Assembly: GCA_029210585.1 (NCBI GenBank)
Contig: JARGFP010000015.1
Coordinates: 1 to 64,000, forward strand
Source of the DNA: Bacteroidales bacterium
Lineage (GTDB): Bacteria > Bacteroidota > Bacteroidia > Bacteroidales > GCA-2748055
Length of the DNA stretch: 64,000 nucleotides
Reading direction: 5' to 3'
Every line of letters starts with the position of its first letter. The stretch's first letter is position 1. Below, piece after piece: positions 29,532 through 39,604 of this stretch. The notes under the pieces were generated by a model. It was not told the origin of the DNA and made no database searches. It saw only the letters and a program-made list of their open reading frames with translations. The translations under genes were made by a program, and so were the position numbers.

Positions 29532-30479
29532 CTATCTGATGAAAACTTTCGTTGCATGATTTACATCTGATCCCTGGACCCTCACGATATAGATTCCAGT
29601 GTCAAATGAAAGTTTACCCAGTTCATCCAATGGTTTTTGCCCGACCAGTGCACCGGTAAGGTTATACACAGAGACCACCTCATCCTGGCGTGGCTGGTCC
29701 AGCTCTACCCTGATCTTATTATGGTATGCGTACACGGAGGGCGCTTTTTTACCAGAAACTTCTTTATTCACTCCAACCTGCCATCCACTTACGGTTTCAT
29801 CGTATAGTTGCAGTACTGCTGCTTCATCGAGTGCAGTTTCATACACGCGGAAATCACTCATGGCACCTTTCCACAATGGATCAGGCCAGAAGCTTTTACC
29901 CAAAGCATTCTCAGAGTCGTTTAACGTCCCGAAAGACCTGGCAAAACCACTTTCTGCAAATACTTTCTGATTGTTGTGATATAAGATAATTGAATCAGGT
30001 TTTAGCACAACTGCGGAAAAATACCAGGTATCCAACTGAATATCTACTATCTCCTGCGGCATATCAATATCGTACCACACAGTACCGGGATTAGAGAGTG
30101 TGAATCGGTACATGTCCTGGTTTCCGCTGACAGGAATCACCATCATTACGTCTTTGGGTTCACTCTGGTCCCCCTCACCAATCGAATAAACCCTGGACCA
30201 TACTCTTGATTCATCCATGCGGAACCAGCATGTCACCGTAATTTCGGTCATGTTGCTTCCCGCAATAAATGACGGAAGGTTGGCATAACTTTCTCCATCA
30301 AAGTAAGCCACTGGACCACGCGTTACATCATCTTGAAAAATCACCCCATTGTTGGTCCCATTAAGACTGCCGGCGACATCGTTAAGATCGGCCTTCAGCG
30401 GCCAGTGATGCACCTGAGCGTTCACACTGAACACCAGGAAAAATGCAATAGATGCACTAAGGAATAAATGTTTCTTCAT
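29532..30479 (-). CDS. LamG/concanavalin A-like secreted protein with T9SS C-terminal domain, in the usual surface-glycan-binding-protein position
   Basis: 315 aa. MKKHLFLSASIAFFLVFSVNAQ; VHHWPLKADLNDVAGSLNGTNNGV...PVAYFDGESYANLPSFIAGSNMTEITVTCWFRMDE; C-term GIYIVRVQGSDVNHATKVFIR. Confidence 0.8.
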   Translation of the reverse strand: MKKHLFLSASIAFFLVFSVNAQVHHWPLKADLNDVAGSLNGTNNGVIFQDDVTRGPVAYFDGESYANLPSFIAGSNMTEITVTCWFRMDESRVWSRVYSIGEGDQSEPKDVMMVIPVSGNQDMYRFTLSNPGTVWYDIDMPQEIVDIQLDTWYFSAVVLKPDSIILYHNNQKVFAESGFARSFGTLNDSENALGKSFWPDPLWKGAMSDFRVYETALDEAAVLQLYDETVSGWQVGVNKEVSGKKAPSVYAYHNKIRVELDQPRQDEVVSVYNLTGALVGQKPLDELGKLSFDTGIYIVRVQGSDVNHATKVFIR

Positions 30480-30532
30480 AGCAATTAATTTTTAGGTTAA
30501 ACATTAATAAACAGATAATTAAAATAAAATCA

Positions 30533-32146
30533 TTAATAGTCAGGGTTTTGGTCAAGATTCGGATTGTTGTCTACTTCAAACTGTGGCAGTGGGAGGATAT
30601 GGTGCTTTCCCAGTTCGAAATTTTCAAAATCCGGATCACGCGCAATGAGTTCGTCAATACCAGCCTGTGTCTCAAGCAAACCCCATCTTCTAAGGTCGAT
30701 CCACCTGACGGACTCCAGGCTTAGTTCAAGGGCGCGTTCCATCTGTAGGCGCTTCAGAAAGGCCTCTTTTGAATTGACACTGGCGGCAATTTCCGGCACG
30801 GTGCTGTTTTCAAGTGCAGGCAAGTTAGTACTTGGGCGCTGCCGCACCATATCCACATATCCGATCGCAGCAGGCAGTTGATCCAGTTCCTCCAGGCATT
30901 CTGCATAGCAGAGCAGTATATCGGCATACCGGATCACCCTGTAATTAATCGGTGAATAATAATCGGTACGTGCCTTGAAATAGTCGTCACCGTATTTCCT
31001 GAAGAAGGAATCACCGAACCAGTTGAATCTCCATTTGGTAATGGTGCCTGCAAATAGTGTTTCATTGGGAAAATCCTCAAAAATTTCCGGATAAATAATA
31101 CTAACTCTGAGTCGGTCATCTATGGTTGTACCGTTTACTGAATTATTCAGGGTTGGTTCACGCTTGTATTCTTCAACAAGCCATGGACGGGGCTGCCCGT
31201 CGCTCCAGCCGATCCCTTTCGGGGCAAAGAACTGTGAACGGGTATTCCCAAGTGCCATTTCCGGAACATTATCATCCACATCTGATCCATTGTTGCGATC
31301 CATCTCTGTTTCATTCACATCCGAAAACTGGATCTCGAAGACCGATTCCATATTGTTCTCATTCAGGTGGGTAAAATTGTCAAAGTAATTGTCCATCAGC
31401 CCATAATAAACGGCACCCTCTCCTTCCACGAGCCATTCAAACGCATCCCTGGCTTGCTGCCACATGTGTCGCTGCATGTATACTTTCCCAAGCAAAGCGT
31501 AAGCTGCGCCTTTGGTGATCCTTCCTTTATCTGAACCAGTCCACTCTTCGGGCAGGCCTGCAATGGCTGCCTCGAGATCCGGAATAATGATTTCATCATA
31601 GATATAATTGGGGTCCCCTACCTCATAGTTGTCTCCGGCACTTGAAGGTTCAGTCACAATCGGGAGATTTTCAAACAGGACCAGCAGGTTGAAGTAATCA
31701 AATGCCCTGATGAATTTCGCTTGTGCCACGATCATATCGAGGGCCTCCTGTTCCTGCTCATTTTCACCCACAATATCGGGGACATACGCAATGACCTGGT
31801 TACACTGGAAGATCTGCTTATAATGACCCTTGAAAATCGTATGCCCCCCCTGGATAAAATTGTAATTGGTATAATTGAAATGGGTCCAGTCAGCCAATTC
31901 ACTCCACGGACTTGCACTATACGCCATGTCTGAAGTAAGGTCGTACCTGAAATAGATCCAGCGCGACCAGTTCCCCACCCTGGTGAACTGACTATACACT
32001 GCAGTAAGACCCATTTGTGCATCATCCAGGGTTTTCCAGAAGGTTGCCTCTGTGGGCACATTCGGATTCTCGACATCCAGGATGTCTTCACTACAGGCCA
32101 TGAGGCCTGCAATTAAAACTGTTAATAGGATAATCTTTTTTATCAT
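30533..32146 (-). CDS. susD: SusD/RagB-family outer membrane lipoprotein
   Basis: 537 aa. MIKKIILLTVLIAGLMACSEDILDVENPNVPTEATFWKT; RYADILLCYAECLEELDQLPAAIGYVDMVRQR; C-term LPLPQFEVDNNPNLDQNPDY. Confidence 0.96.
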   Translation of the reverse strand: MIKKIILLTVLIAGLMACSEDILDVENPNVPTEATFWKTLDDAQMGLTAVYSQFTRVGNWSRWIYFRYDLTSDMAYSASPWSELADWTHFNYTNYNFIQGGHTIFKGHYKQIFQCNQVIAYVPDIVGENEQEQEALDMIVAQAKFIRAFDYFNLLVLFENLPIVTEPSSAGDNYEVGDPNYIYDEIIIPDLEAAIAGLPEEWTGSDKGRITKGAAYALLGKVYMQRHMWQQARDAFEWLVEGEGAVYYGLMDNYFDNFTHLNENNMESVFEIQFSDVNETEMDRNNGSDVDDNVPEMALGNTRSQFFAPKGIGWSDGQPRPWLVEEYKREPTLNNSVNGTTIDDRLRVSIIYPEIFEDFPNETLFAGTITKWRFNWFGDSFFRKYGDDYFKARTDYYSPINYRVIRYADILLCYAECLEELDQLPAAIGYVDMVRQRPSTNLPALENSTVPEIAASVNSKEAFLKRLQMERALELSLESVRWIDLRRWGLLETQAGIDELIARDPDFENFELGKHHILPLPQFEVDNNPNLDQNPDY

Positions 32147-32158
32147 GATGGCAGATTT

Positions 32159-35146
32159 TTAAAAGTTGGCACTGATTGAGAACATATAAATTCGTGGCGA
32201 AGGATAGGAATTCCCATCCACACCAAACTGCAGCAGTGATCCATTGTTGAATTCAGGATCCAGTCCCTGGTACCTGGTAAAAGTGACCGGGTTCTGCACA
32301 TTTACCGACAGTCTCAAATCGTTAATATAATCCTGAATGGGATCAATGTTGAAGGTATATCCAAGCGTGATCTGTCGGATCTTGAAGAAGGATCCGTCTT
32401 CAAGCCACCTGTCAATCCAACCCACCGAGTTACGCTCGTCGGCATACAGTACCCGTGGAAAATCAGTGTCGGTATTGTCCGGCGTCCAGGGGTCGATGCC
32501 ATAGCGGTAATTTGAATTATCGTTGAACCGTTCTGTCAGGGAACGAGTACCATTATACACCGTAGGTCCGAACGCTCCAAATCCATGCATAGAGAAATCC
32601 CAGTTTCGGTATGCAATGTCCATCGTTAGTCCAGCCTCAAGTTTGGGCCAGGGATTCCCCAATACCTGACGGTCACCCGCTGCCGAGATAATACCATTGT
32701 CATCATAATCCACATAGCGAAGATCACCGGGTTGAGCATTGGGTTGTATTACCGTACCTTCTGAATTGACGTGCGCGAGTACCTCCTCTTCAGACTGGAA
32801 GATGCCGTCAGATTCCACAAGGTAGAACATGGCCATCGGGCTCCCTACCTCGGAAATAGTTGCACCGCTCAGTATCCGGCTGTCCCCGTATGGCAGGTCC
32901 AGGACTTCATTCTTGATGGTTGTAAAGTTGGCCGAGATCGTATAGCGGAGATCTCCCCTGTATTCACGCCAGCTAAGGTCTACATCTACACCGCTGTTTT
33001 TCAAACTGCCAGCATTCACCCAGGGGTTGCCGCCGTCATTGCCCGTAGCAATAAGTATCGGGAAGGCAACCAATACATCCTCCGTTACTGAAATATAATA
33101 ATCTGCAGACATTTGCAGTCTGTTCCCCAGGAATCCCATATCTGCACCAATATTGGTCTGTTTCTTGGTCTCCCAGGTAAGGTCTTCGTTGACCAGTTCT
33201 CGCTGTATCGCCCCATTCAGGACAACTTCATCCGATCCTGTTCCGAATACGGCCAATGGAAAGGTAGTTAATGAGGGAATATAGTCGTACCGGCCGCCAA
33301 AGGCACTATTACCCAAGACTCCGTAACTTGCCCTGATCTTCAGGTTATCCAACCAGGGAACCTCAAAGAAATCTTCCTCAGTGATCCTCCATGCACCGGA
33401 CACAGATGGGAAGTAACCTATTCTGTAACCGGGTCCGAACTGCGATGATCCGTCGCGCCTCACTGTGGCGCTGAAAAGGTACTTGCCGGAAAAATCATAT
33501 TGAAGCCTTCCAAAATAAGAAATCCGGTAGAGCTCATTCATAAACCCGCCAGTGGTTGGGTTATCGCTTCCGGCATCCAGCACCCGGAGGTATTCACCAC
33601 CGGCGATAAAGATATTTTGTTTCCTTCCCCAGATTTGCTCATAGTTTTCATTCTGGTAACTTGAACCGAGTACGATATTCACAGCATGATTACCAAAATC
33701 TTTATTGAATGTTAAGAGATTATCCAGTATAAATGACTGGTATCTTGCTTTGTTTTCATAAATATGCGAAGGTTCATAGGGAAGGTTCAGTGTGAAATCG
33801 CCTTCTTTTCTCAGTTGCTTGAAAGCATCAAAGCTGGTTTCATACCCTGCGCTCAGGCGGTAGGCCAGAAACTCAAACAGCTTCAATTCTCCAAACACAT
33901 TTCCACGCAACCTGGCATTCTCCTGGCTTTGCTGCACCAGACCCTGGATGGCAATCGGGTTGGTCCCGAAAGTTCTCGCCCTTGCTTCATCCCCAAAACC
34001 ATAACCACCGAAGTTGGCAGAGTCATATACGGGGATATCAGGCGTCATTCTCATTACATCGGTGATCGGATTGCCTCCGCTGTAAGGCACCACCAGGGTA
34101 TTGGTGATGGCAAAGTTTTCTCCAACTGTAAGAATGCCTTTGGTCGCCTCGGTGTTGACGCGGATACTGTACCGTTCCAGGCTGGTACCCTTTGTTGTCC
34201 CCTCATTTTTAAAGTAATTGGCAGAAACCAGGTACCGGCTTGTTTCCGAACCTCCCGAAACACCTATATTATAGTCACTGCTAAAACCAGTCTGAAATAC
34301 TTCCTCTTCCCAGTCCGTACTGTTGTCAAAATGGTTCTGGGGAGTCATGCGGGCATTTTCATATGCCATATCGTTGTAATAGAAAAAATCGGCAGTGTCC
34401 ATCAGGTTCAGTGAGGGAAGTTTTTCGATGCCGAATTTTGCAGAGAAATCGATTGCAGGTGTGCCAGCCTGTCCCTTTTTGGTCGTAATGATAATCACCC
34501 CATTTGCTGCCCTGTTGCCATAAATGGCCGCAGCGGATGCATCTTTCAGAATCTGCACCGACTCAATATCATTTACATTGAGGTCGCGCATTCCCCCGGT
34601 AAAGATGAGTCCGTCGACCACATAAAGCGGGTTGGTATTGCTGATGTTACCGATTCCCCGGATTTTAATGTTAGGCTCAGCCCCTATGTTTCCATTTGAC
34701 CTCACCCGCACCCCGGAAGCAAGTCCCTGGATGGCCTCGCCGAAAGAGGTAGTCTGCACATTCCGGAAACCATCGGTATTCACAACGGAAACAGCACCTG
34801 TCAGGTCCTTTTTCTTTACAGTACCATAACCAATGACCACAATCTCTTCCATGGAAGCAATGTCCAGTTGAAGTATAGCGTTGATCGTGGTTCTTCCCTC
34901 AACAGGTATCTCTTCGGTCAGGTACCCAATATAGGAGAAGATAAGTACTGCATCACTACTTGCAACCTCGATGGAATAATTTCCTTCAGAGTCGGTCACA
35001 GTACCATTCGAGGTCCCCTTCTCAACGATATTGACCCCGGGCAATGCCCTTCCGTTTTCATCGGTCACTTTCCCGCCAACTGAATGCTGGGCAGAAAGCA
35101 ATCCAAAAGAAAACAAAAGAAAAGTAAATAGTAATTTTGATTTCAT
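32159..35146 (-). CDS. susC: SusC/RagA-family TonB-linked outer membrane receptor
   Basis: Start moved from 35203 to 35146 (MKSKLLFTFLLFSFGLLSAQ). GGKVTDENGRALPGVNIVEKGTSNGTVTDSEGNYSI; EEIVVIGYGTVKKKDLTGAVSVV; PLYVVDGLIFTGGMRDLNVNDIESVQILKDASAAAIYGNRAANGVIIITTKKG. Confidence 0.97.
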   Translation of the reverse strand: MKSKLLFTFLLFSFGLLSAQHSVGGKVTDENGRALPGVNIVEKGTSNGTVTDSEGNYSIEVASSDAVLIFSYIGYLTEEIPVEGRTTINAILQLDIASMEEIVVIGYGTVKKKDLTGAVSVVNTDGFRNVQTTSFGEAIQGLASGVRVRSNGNIGAEPNIKIRGIGNISNTNPLYVVDGLIFTGGMRDLNVNDIESVQILKDASAAAIYGNRAANGVIIITTKKGQAGTPAIDFSAKFGIEKLPSLNLMDTADFFYYNDMAYENARMTPQNHFDNSTDWEEEVFQTGFSSDYNIGVSGGSETSRYLVSANYFKNEGTTKGTSLERYSIRVNTEATKGILTVGENFAITNTLVVPYSGGNPITDVMRMTPDIPVYDSANFGGYGFGDEARARTFGTNPIAIQGLVQQSQENARLRGNVFGELKLFEFLAYRLSAGYETSFDAFKQLRKEGDFTLNLPYEPSHIYENKARYQSFILDNLLTFNKDFGNHAVNIVLGSSYQNENYEQIWGRKQNIFIAGGEYLRVLDAGSDNPTTGGFMNELYRISYFGRLQYDFSGKYLFSATVRRDGSSQFGPGYRIGYFPSVSGAWRITEEDFFEVPWLDNLKIRASYGVLGNSAFGGRYDYIPSLTTFPLAVFGTGSDEVVLNGAIQRELVNEDLTWETKKQTNIGADMGFLGNRLQMSADYYISVTEDVLVAFPILIATGNDGGNPWVNAGSLKNSGVDVDLSWREYRGDLRYTISANFTTIKNEVLDLPYGDSRILSGATISEVGSPMAMFYLVESDGIFQSEEEVLAHVNSEGTVIQPNAQPGDLRYVDYDDNGIISAAGDRQVLGNPWPKLEAGLTMDIAYRNWDFSMHGFGAFGPTVYNGTRSLTERFNDNSNYRYGIDPWTPDNTDTDFPRVLYADERNSVGWIDRWLEDGSFFKIRQITLGYTFNIDPIQDYINDLRLSVNVQNPVTFTRYQGLDPEFNNGSLLQFGVDGNSYPSPRIYMFSISANF

Positions 35147-35217
35147 AGCAAGCATAGTTTTAGTTATCGTTTGAATGAATGACAAGTTACAGTCGAACTT
35201 CATCTGAATATTGGAGT

Positions 35218-35317
35218 ATTGTTCATATTTATGGTAAAATTGTTCATAAACGGCTCACAGCTTACATTTTTATCCGGTGGGTACCTGCGGTTGTTCTAAA
35301 ACCATGTACTTTTGTTC
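35218..35317. promoter_or_regulatory. Candidate HTCS operator region: two TTGTTC pairs, each with 21-bp spacing
   Basis: ATTGTTCATA at 35218-35227 and 35239-35248; TTGTTC at 35291-35296 and 35312-35317. Lies in the divergent susC / HTCS intergenic region. Confidence 0.6.
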
Positions 35318-35373
35318 AATTCATCCTTGTCAATTGTAAAAAACCGGTCAGTGACTCATGAAGTGTATTATAT

Positions 35374-38300
35374 TTGTCGAGGAGTGATTCAATTAACTGC
35401 CAACGGTTGATGCGTGGTATCCAATACATAACCAAGACATTACAGCTTGTGTCTATGCGCATGCTGCATCTCCTTATTGCTTTGTCTGTATGCCATACAA
35501 TCCACGGTCAGACCAACACCCCTCCTGTAACATTGCAATTTGAGCAGGTCACTTCCATCCAGGGGTTATCCAACAATACGGTTCTGGACATCACACAGGA
35601 TGCTGAAAGCTTTATATGGTTTGCCACCCGGGAGGGGTTGAATAAGTTTGACGGGCAGGTCATTACCAGCTACTATAAAACTGAAAACGCAGCCATCCCC
35701 GGAAATTTCATTGAAAAACTGCTGATCACCTCTCACGAGCAGATGATCATCGGCACACAGAAGGGTGTATCTGTCTATCACAAGGAGACCGACTCCTTTT
35801 CACAGATTCTTTTTAAGGGCAAATCCATTGGTAATACCACCCAGATCATAGAACTGCATACGGGTGAACTGCTTCTCTCCAGCTTTCAGGGACTTTTTAT
35901 CATTGGACAGGACCTGGCACCTGTCAGAATCAGCAACATTCCTTACCGGGATATCTGTGAATTCAGAAATGGCATTATCTGGGGCCTTTACGAAGATGAG
36001 ATTATCATCATGAACATGGAGGGAGAGATCATCAGAAGATACTCAAATGACAATAAAAACCTGGGGTCATTTGACTTTTCTTCCGCAAATATTGAATGCT
36101 TTTTTAAGGACTCCAAAAACAATTTGTGGCTGGGTACAAAAAGAAACGGAATTGGCTATTATGACCAGCAGAACGACAAATTTTATCATCTGCAGATCCA
36201 CCAGGGTGTCAATCCTATCGAAGACAACTTCGTCAGGGTCATCAATGAAGATATGCTGGGACGCCTCTGGATAGGAACCGAATCCGGACTCTACATCTAC
36301 GATGTGCAGAAAGAGCAATTCTCATTCTACGGACAGTCCTTTGATGAGCTTGAAAAAGGGCTGAACGACAAAGCGATCTATTCCATCTTTCGTTCAAATG
36401 ACAACCTGATGTGGATCGGCACCTATTTCGGTGGCGTAAATTATACCAGCCTCACTCCAAACGGCTTTAACAGGATCTATGCAGATGGCGGGGAAAACAG
36501 GCTCAGTGGCAATGCGGTCAGTGAGATCATCGAGGCAGCAGATGGTAAGATATGGATAGGTACCGAGGATGGGGGGATCAGTATCCTGGATCCGCACGAC
36601 AGGACTTTCAGTTACCTGAAGCATATTCCGGGAGATGCAGGGTCTCTCTCTTCCAACAATGTGCATGCCCTGGAACAGGATGCGCAGGGGAGGATCTGGA
36701 TCGGAACATTTCTCGGAGGACTGAACAGGTACGATCCTGCAACAGGGAAATTTGAGTTGTTCGAGCTGATTCCGCGACAGGACAATATGCAGGAGGATGT
36801 CTATAACAAATCGGTCTTTTCGGTCTGTATCGATTCAAAGGGCCGGACATGGGCCGGATCGATAGGTGGTTTGTATATGCGGGAAAAAGAGGGTCAAGAT
36901 TTTAAACTCTGGAATCCGGCTCTCTTCGAATACAACTTCATCTATCATATTGAAGAGGATGCCTACGGCATTATCTGGGCTGCCACTTACGAGGAGGGAA
37001 TCTACAGGATCAATCCCGACAATTCCGTTAACAATTACCGGACAGACAACAAACACAACATATTGAGCAACAGGATCGTCTATATCCTTCCTGCTGACAA
37101 GGAAAACATCTGGTTCGGAACTGTCGATGGTGGACTGGTACGGTATTCTTATGCTTCAGGCATGTTTACCTCTTTTACAACTGACAACGGATTGCCGAAC
37201 AATACGGTCTATGCAATCACGAAAGATGAAAATGACCATCTTTGGCTAAGTACCAACAGGGGAATCTCCAAATTCAAGGTACAATCAGAAACATTTGTGA
37301 ATTATTCCGAAAACGATGGACTGATCGGCAACCAGTTCAACTTTAAATCAGGACTGAAAACCTCATCGGGCACCATCTATTTCGGGGCAGTAAACGGACT
37401 TACCTTTTTCGATCCGGAAAACATCCGGAACAATGACCTTCATCCCGTAATCCACTTAACAGATCTCAAAATCTTTAATAATTCCGTACCTATCGGCGAA
37501 GAGAGCATCCTGAGCAGCCACATTAATTTCCAGGATGAGATCAGTCTGAAATACAGCAACAAGGTCTTTTCTATTGACTTCGTGGCGCTCAATTATATCT
37601 CTCCGAAAAATGTCCGGTACGCCTATTATCTCGAAGGACTCGAGGAGGACTGGAATTATGTGGGAAACAAGCAAACTGCCAGCTATACGAACCTCTCGCC
37701 CGGCAGTTACACATTCCACCTGAAAGCCGCCTGCGGAAGTGATTTCACCACCACAACTGAACGCACCCTCGGTATAGATATCCGACCCCCTTTCTACATG
37801 TCGGTCTGGGGATATATGCTCTTTGGAGTACTCCTGGTCGGCACCACGCTCCTCATCATACGCTTCTATTCGATCCGCCAGAGGGACAAAATGAATGTAC
37901 GGATCGCCCGCCTCGAATCAGAAAAAAACGAAGAGATCAGTCAGCACCGCCTGAATTTCTTCACCTATATCAGTCATGAGTTCAAGACACCGCTCACCCT
38001 CATCATCGCCACGCTCGAGCATATCATGAACTACGAAAATGTCCTGCCACGGTTCAAAGACTACAGCCTGCTCATGCGAAAAAATGCCATGAGGCTGCTC
38101 TTCCTTATCAACCAGCTGATGGACTTCAGGAAGATCGAAACAGATCATGCATCACTAAGCTATAACAAAGGGGAAATCATCGCCTTCCTCAAATCCACCT
38201 TCATGGCCTTCAAGCCATTGATGCAAAAGCAACTGATCAAGTCGGCTTTCACATCGAATGTCGATTCGTACATTGTCTATTTTGAGGCTGATAAACTGGA

Positions 38301-39543
38301 GAAGATACTGGCCAACCTAATCAGCAACTCATGCAAATCGTTCAAAAAACCAGGAACGATCGCCATGGATGTGAAAATTACAGAGCGTACACACCTTGCC
38401 AATCCTGCTGCTGAAGCAACGCGATCGGGCGATTTGATCATCACCATCATAGATGACGGACCAGGAATGCCCAAGGAAAAACTGGAACATATCTACAAAC
38501 CTTTCATCTCTGCAGATCCTTCAGATTTTTACAGCAGCGGTATTGGTCTGTCACTTGTGAACAGCCTGGTAAAATACCTCAACGGAAAGATCAATATTAC
38601 ATCTTCATCCGAAAAAGGCACCTCTGTTGTTATCCAGCTTCCCCTGGTACATGATCCTGACCCCGGACTGATCAAAAGCGACACCTTCATCGAAAACAAT
38701 GTCTCTTTTGATCCTGAAGCCACACCACTTTTTACCAATTCGGAAGAGGAGATCACCTTTGATTTTCAGGACAACGGTACTGTCAAGGAATATGGGATGC
38801 TGATCGTAGAAGACAACAATGAGCTCGCCTCTTTCCTCCAGCACCATTTTGCCCCTGTCTTCAATGTGCAAATCGCTTATGACGGTGAACAAGCCTATAA
38901 AAAGATCCGTAAAAACCATCCCGACCTGGTCATCAGCGATATCATGATGCCCCGCATGGATGGGTATGCCCTCTGCAGTGCCATAAAGGATTCGGTTGAG
39001 ACCAGCCATATACCCGTCATCCTGCTCACGTCAAAAACAAGGAATGAAGCACGGCAGGAAGGATTCTTCAAAGGAGCCGATGCCTATGTTGGCAAGCCAT
39101 TTAACCTGAGGGAACTGGACCTCCAGGTACGAAATATCCTACGCTTCAGGGAGAATCTGAGGAATCATTTCGCCTCCTTCGGAGAACTGGAAGAGAATGT
39201 CACTACCCTGGGAAACAAAGACCAGATGCTTATCAAATCCCTGACCGCCACCGTACACAAGCACCTCGACAATGGATCCTTCGATGTGGACATGTTCTGC
39301 AAAGAGACCAATCTGAGCCGCACACTGCTGCATATGAAACTAAAAAAAATTACAGGTCTCAGTGCCACCGGGTTCATTAAGAACATCCGTCTGAATGAGG
39401 CACGGAAGATGCTGCAGGAGCACAACCTCACCGTCGCCGAGATCTCATACCGGGTCGGCTACAACGATCCTGCCTACTTCAGTAAAACCTTCAAGAAGTT
39501 CTTCGGAAAATCTCCATCAGAGATTCATGACAACAACGGCTGA
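35374..39543 (+). CDS. Hybrid two-component system (HTCS), divergent from susC
   Basis: 1389 aa; start may be 35455 (MRMLHLLIALSVCHTIHGQ). Propeller repeats; NFFTYISHEFKTPLTLIIATLEH; LVISDIMMPRMDGYAL; AraC HTH (VAEISYRVGYNDPAYFSKTFKKFFGKSPSEI). Confidence 0.95.
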   Translation: MSRSDSINCQRLMRGIQYITKTLQLVSMRMLHLLIALSVCHTIHGQTNTPPVTLQFEQVTSIQGLSNNTVLDITQDAESFIWFATREGLNKFDGQVITSYYKTENAAIPGNFIEKLLITSHEQMIIGTQKGVSVYHKETDSFSQILFKGKSIGNTTQIIELHTGELLLSSFQGLFIIGQDLAPVRISNIPYRDICEFRNGIIWGLYEDEIIIMNMEGEIIRRYSNDNKNLGSFDFSSANIECFFKDSKNNLWLGTKRNGIGYYDQQNDKFYHLQIHQGVNPIEDNFVRVINEDMLGRLWIGTESGLYIYDVQKEQFSFYGQSFDELEKGLNDKAIYSIFRSNDNLMWIGTYFGGVNYTSLTPNGFNRIYADGGENRLSGNAVSEIIEAADGKIWIGTEDGGISILDPHDRTFSYLKHIPGDAGSLSSNNVHALEQDAQGRIWIGTFLGGLNRYDPATGKFELFELIPRQDNMQEDVYNKSVFSVCIDSKGRTWAGSIGGLYMREKEGQDFKLWNPALFEYNFIYHIEEDAYGIIWAATYEEGIYRINPDNSVNNYRTDNKHNILSNRIVYILPADKENIWFGTVDGGLVRYSYASGMFTSFTTDNGLPNNTVYAITKDENDHLWLSTNRGISKFKVQSETFVNYSENDGLIGNQFNFKSGLKTSSGTIYFGAVNGLTFFDPENIRNNDLHPVIHLTDLKIFNNSVPIGEESILSSHINFQDEISLKYSNKVFSIDFVALNYISPKNVRYAYYLEGLEEDWNYVGNKQTASYTNLSPGSYTFHLKAACGSDFTTTTERTLGIDIRPPFYMSVWGYMLFGVLLVGTTLLIIRFYSIRQRDKMNVRIARLESEKNEEISQHRLNFFTYISHEFKTPLTLIIATLEHIMNYENVLPRFKDYSLLMRKNAMRLLFLINQLMDFRKIETDHASLSYNKGEIIAFLKSTFMAFKPLMQKQLIKSAFTSNVDSYIVYFEADKLEKILANLISNSCKSFKKPGTIAMDVKITERTHLANPAAEATRSGDLIITIIDDGPGMPKEKLEHIYKPFISADPSDFYSSGIGLSLVNSLVKYLNGKINITSSSEKGTSVVIQLPLVHDPDPGLIKSDTFIENNVSFDPEATPLFTNSEEEITFDFQDNGTVKEYGMLIVEDNNELASFLQHHFAPVFNVQIAYDGEQAYKKIRKNHPDLVISDIMMPRMDGYALCSAIKDSVETSHIPVILLTSKTRNEARQEGFFKGADAYVGKPFNLRELDLQVRNILRFRENLRNHFASFGELEENVTTLGNKDQMLIKSLTATVHKHLDNGSFDVDMFCKETNLSRTLLHMKLKKITGLSATGFIKNIRLNEARKMLQEHNLTVAEISYRVGYNDPAYFSKTFKKFFGKSPSEIHDNNG

Positions 39544-39604
39544 CTTTCACGATCCGGACCAGCGCTGTTGAGCGATAACTTCAATGCCGGAAATTGCGAA
39601 CCCA

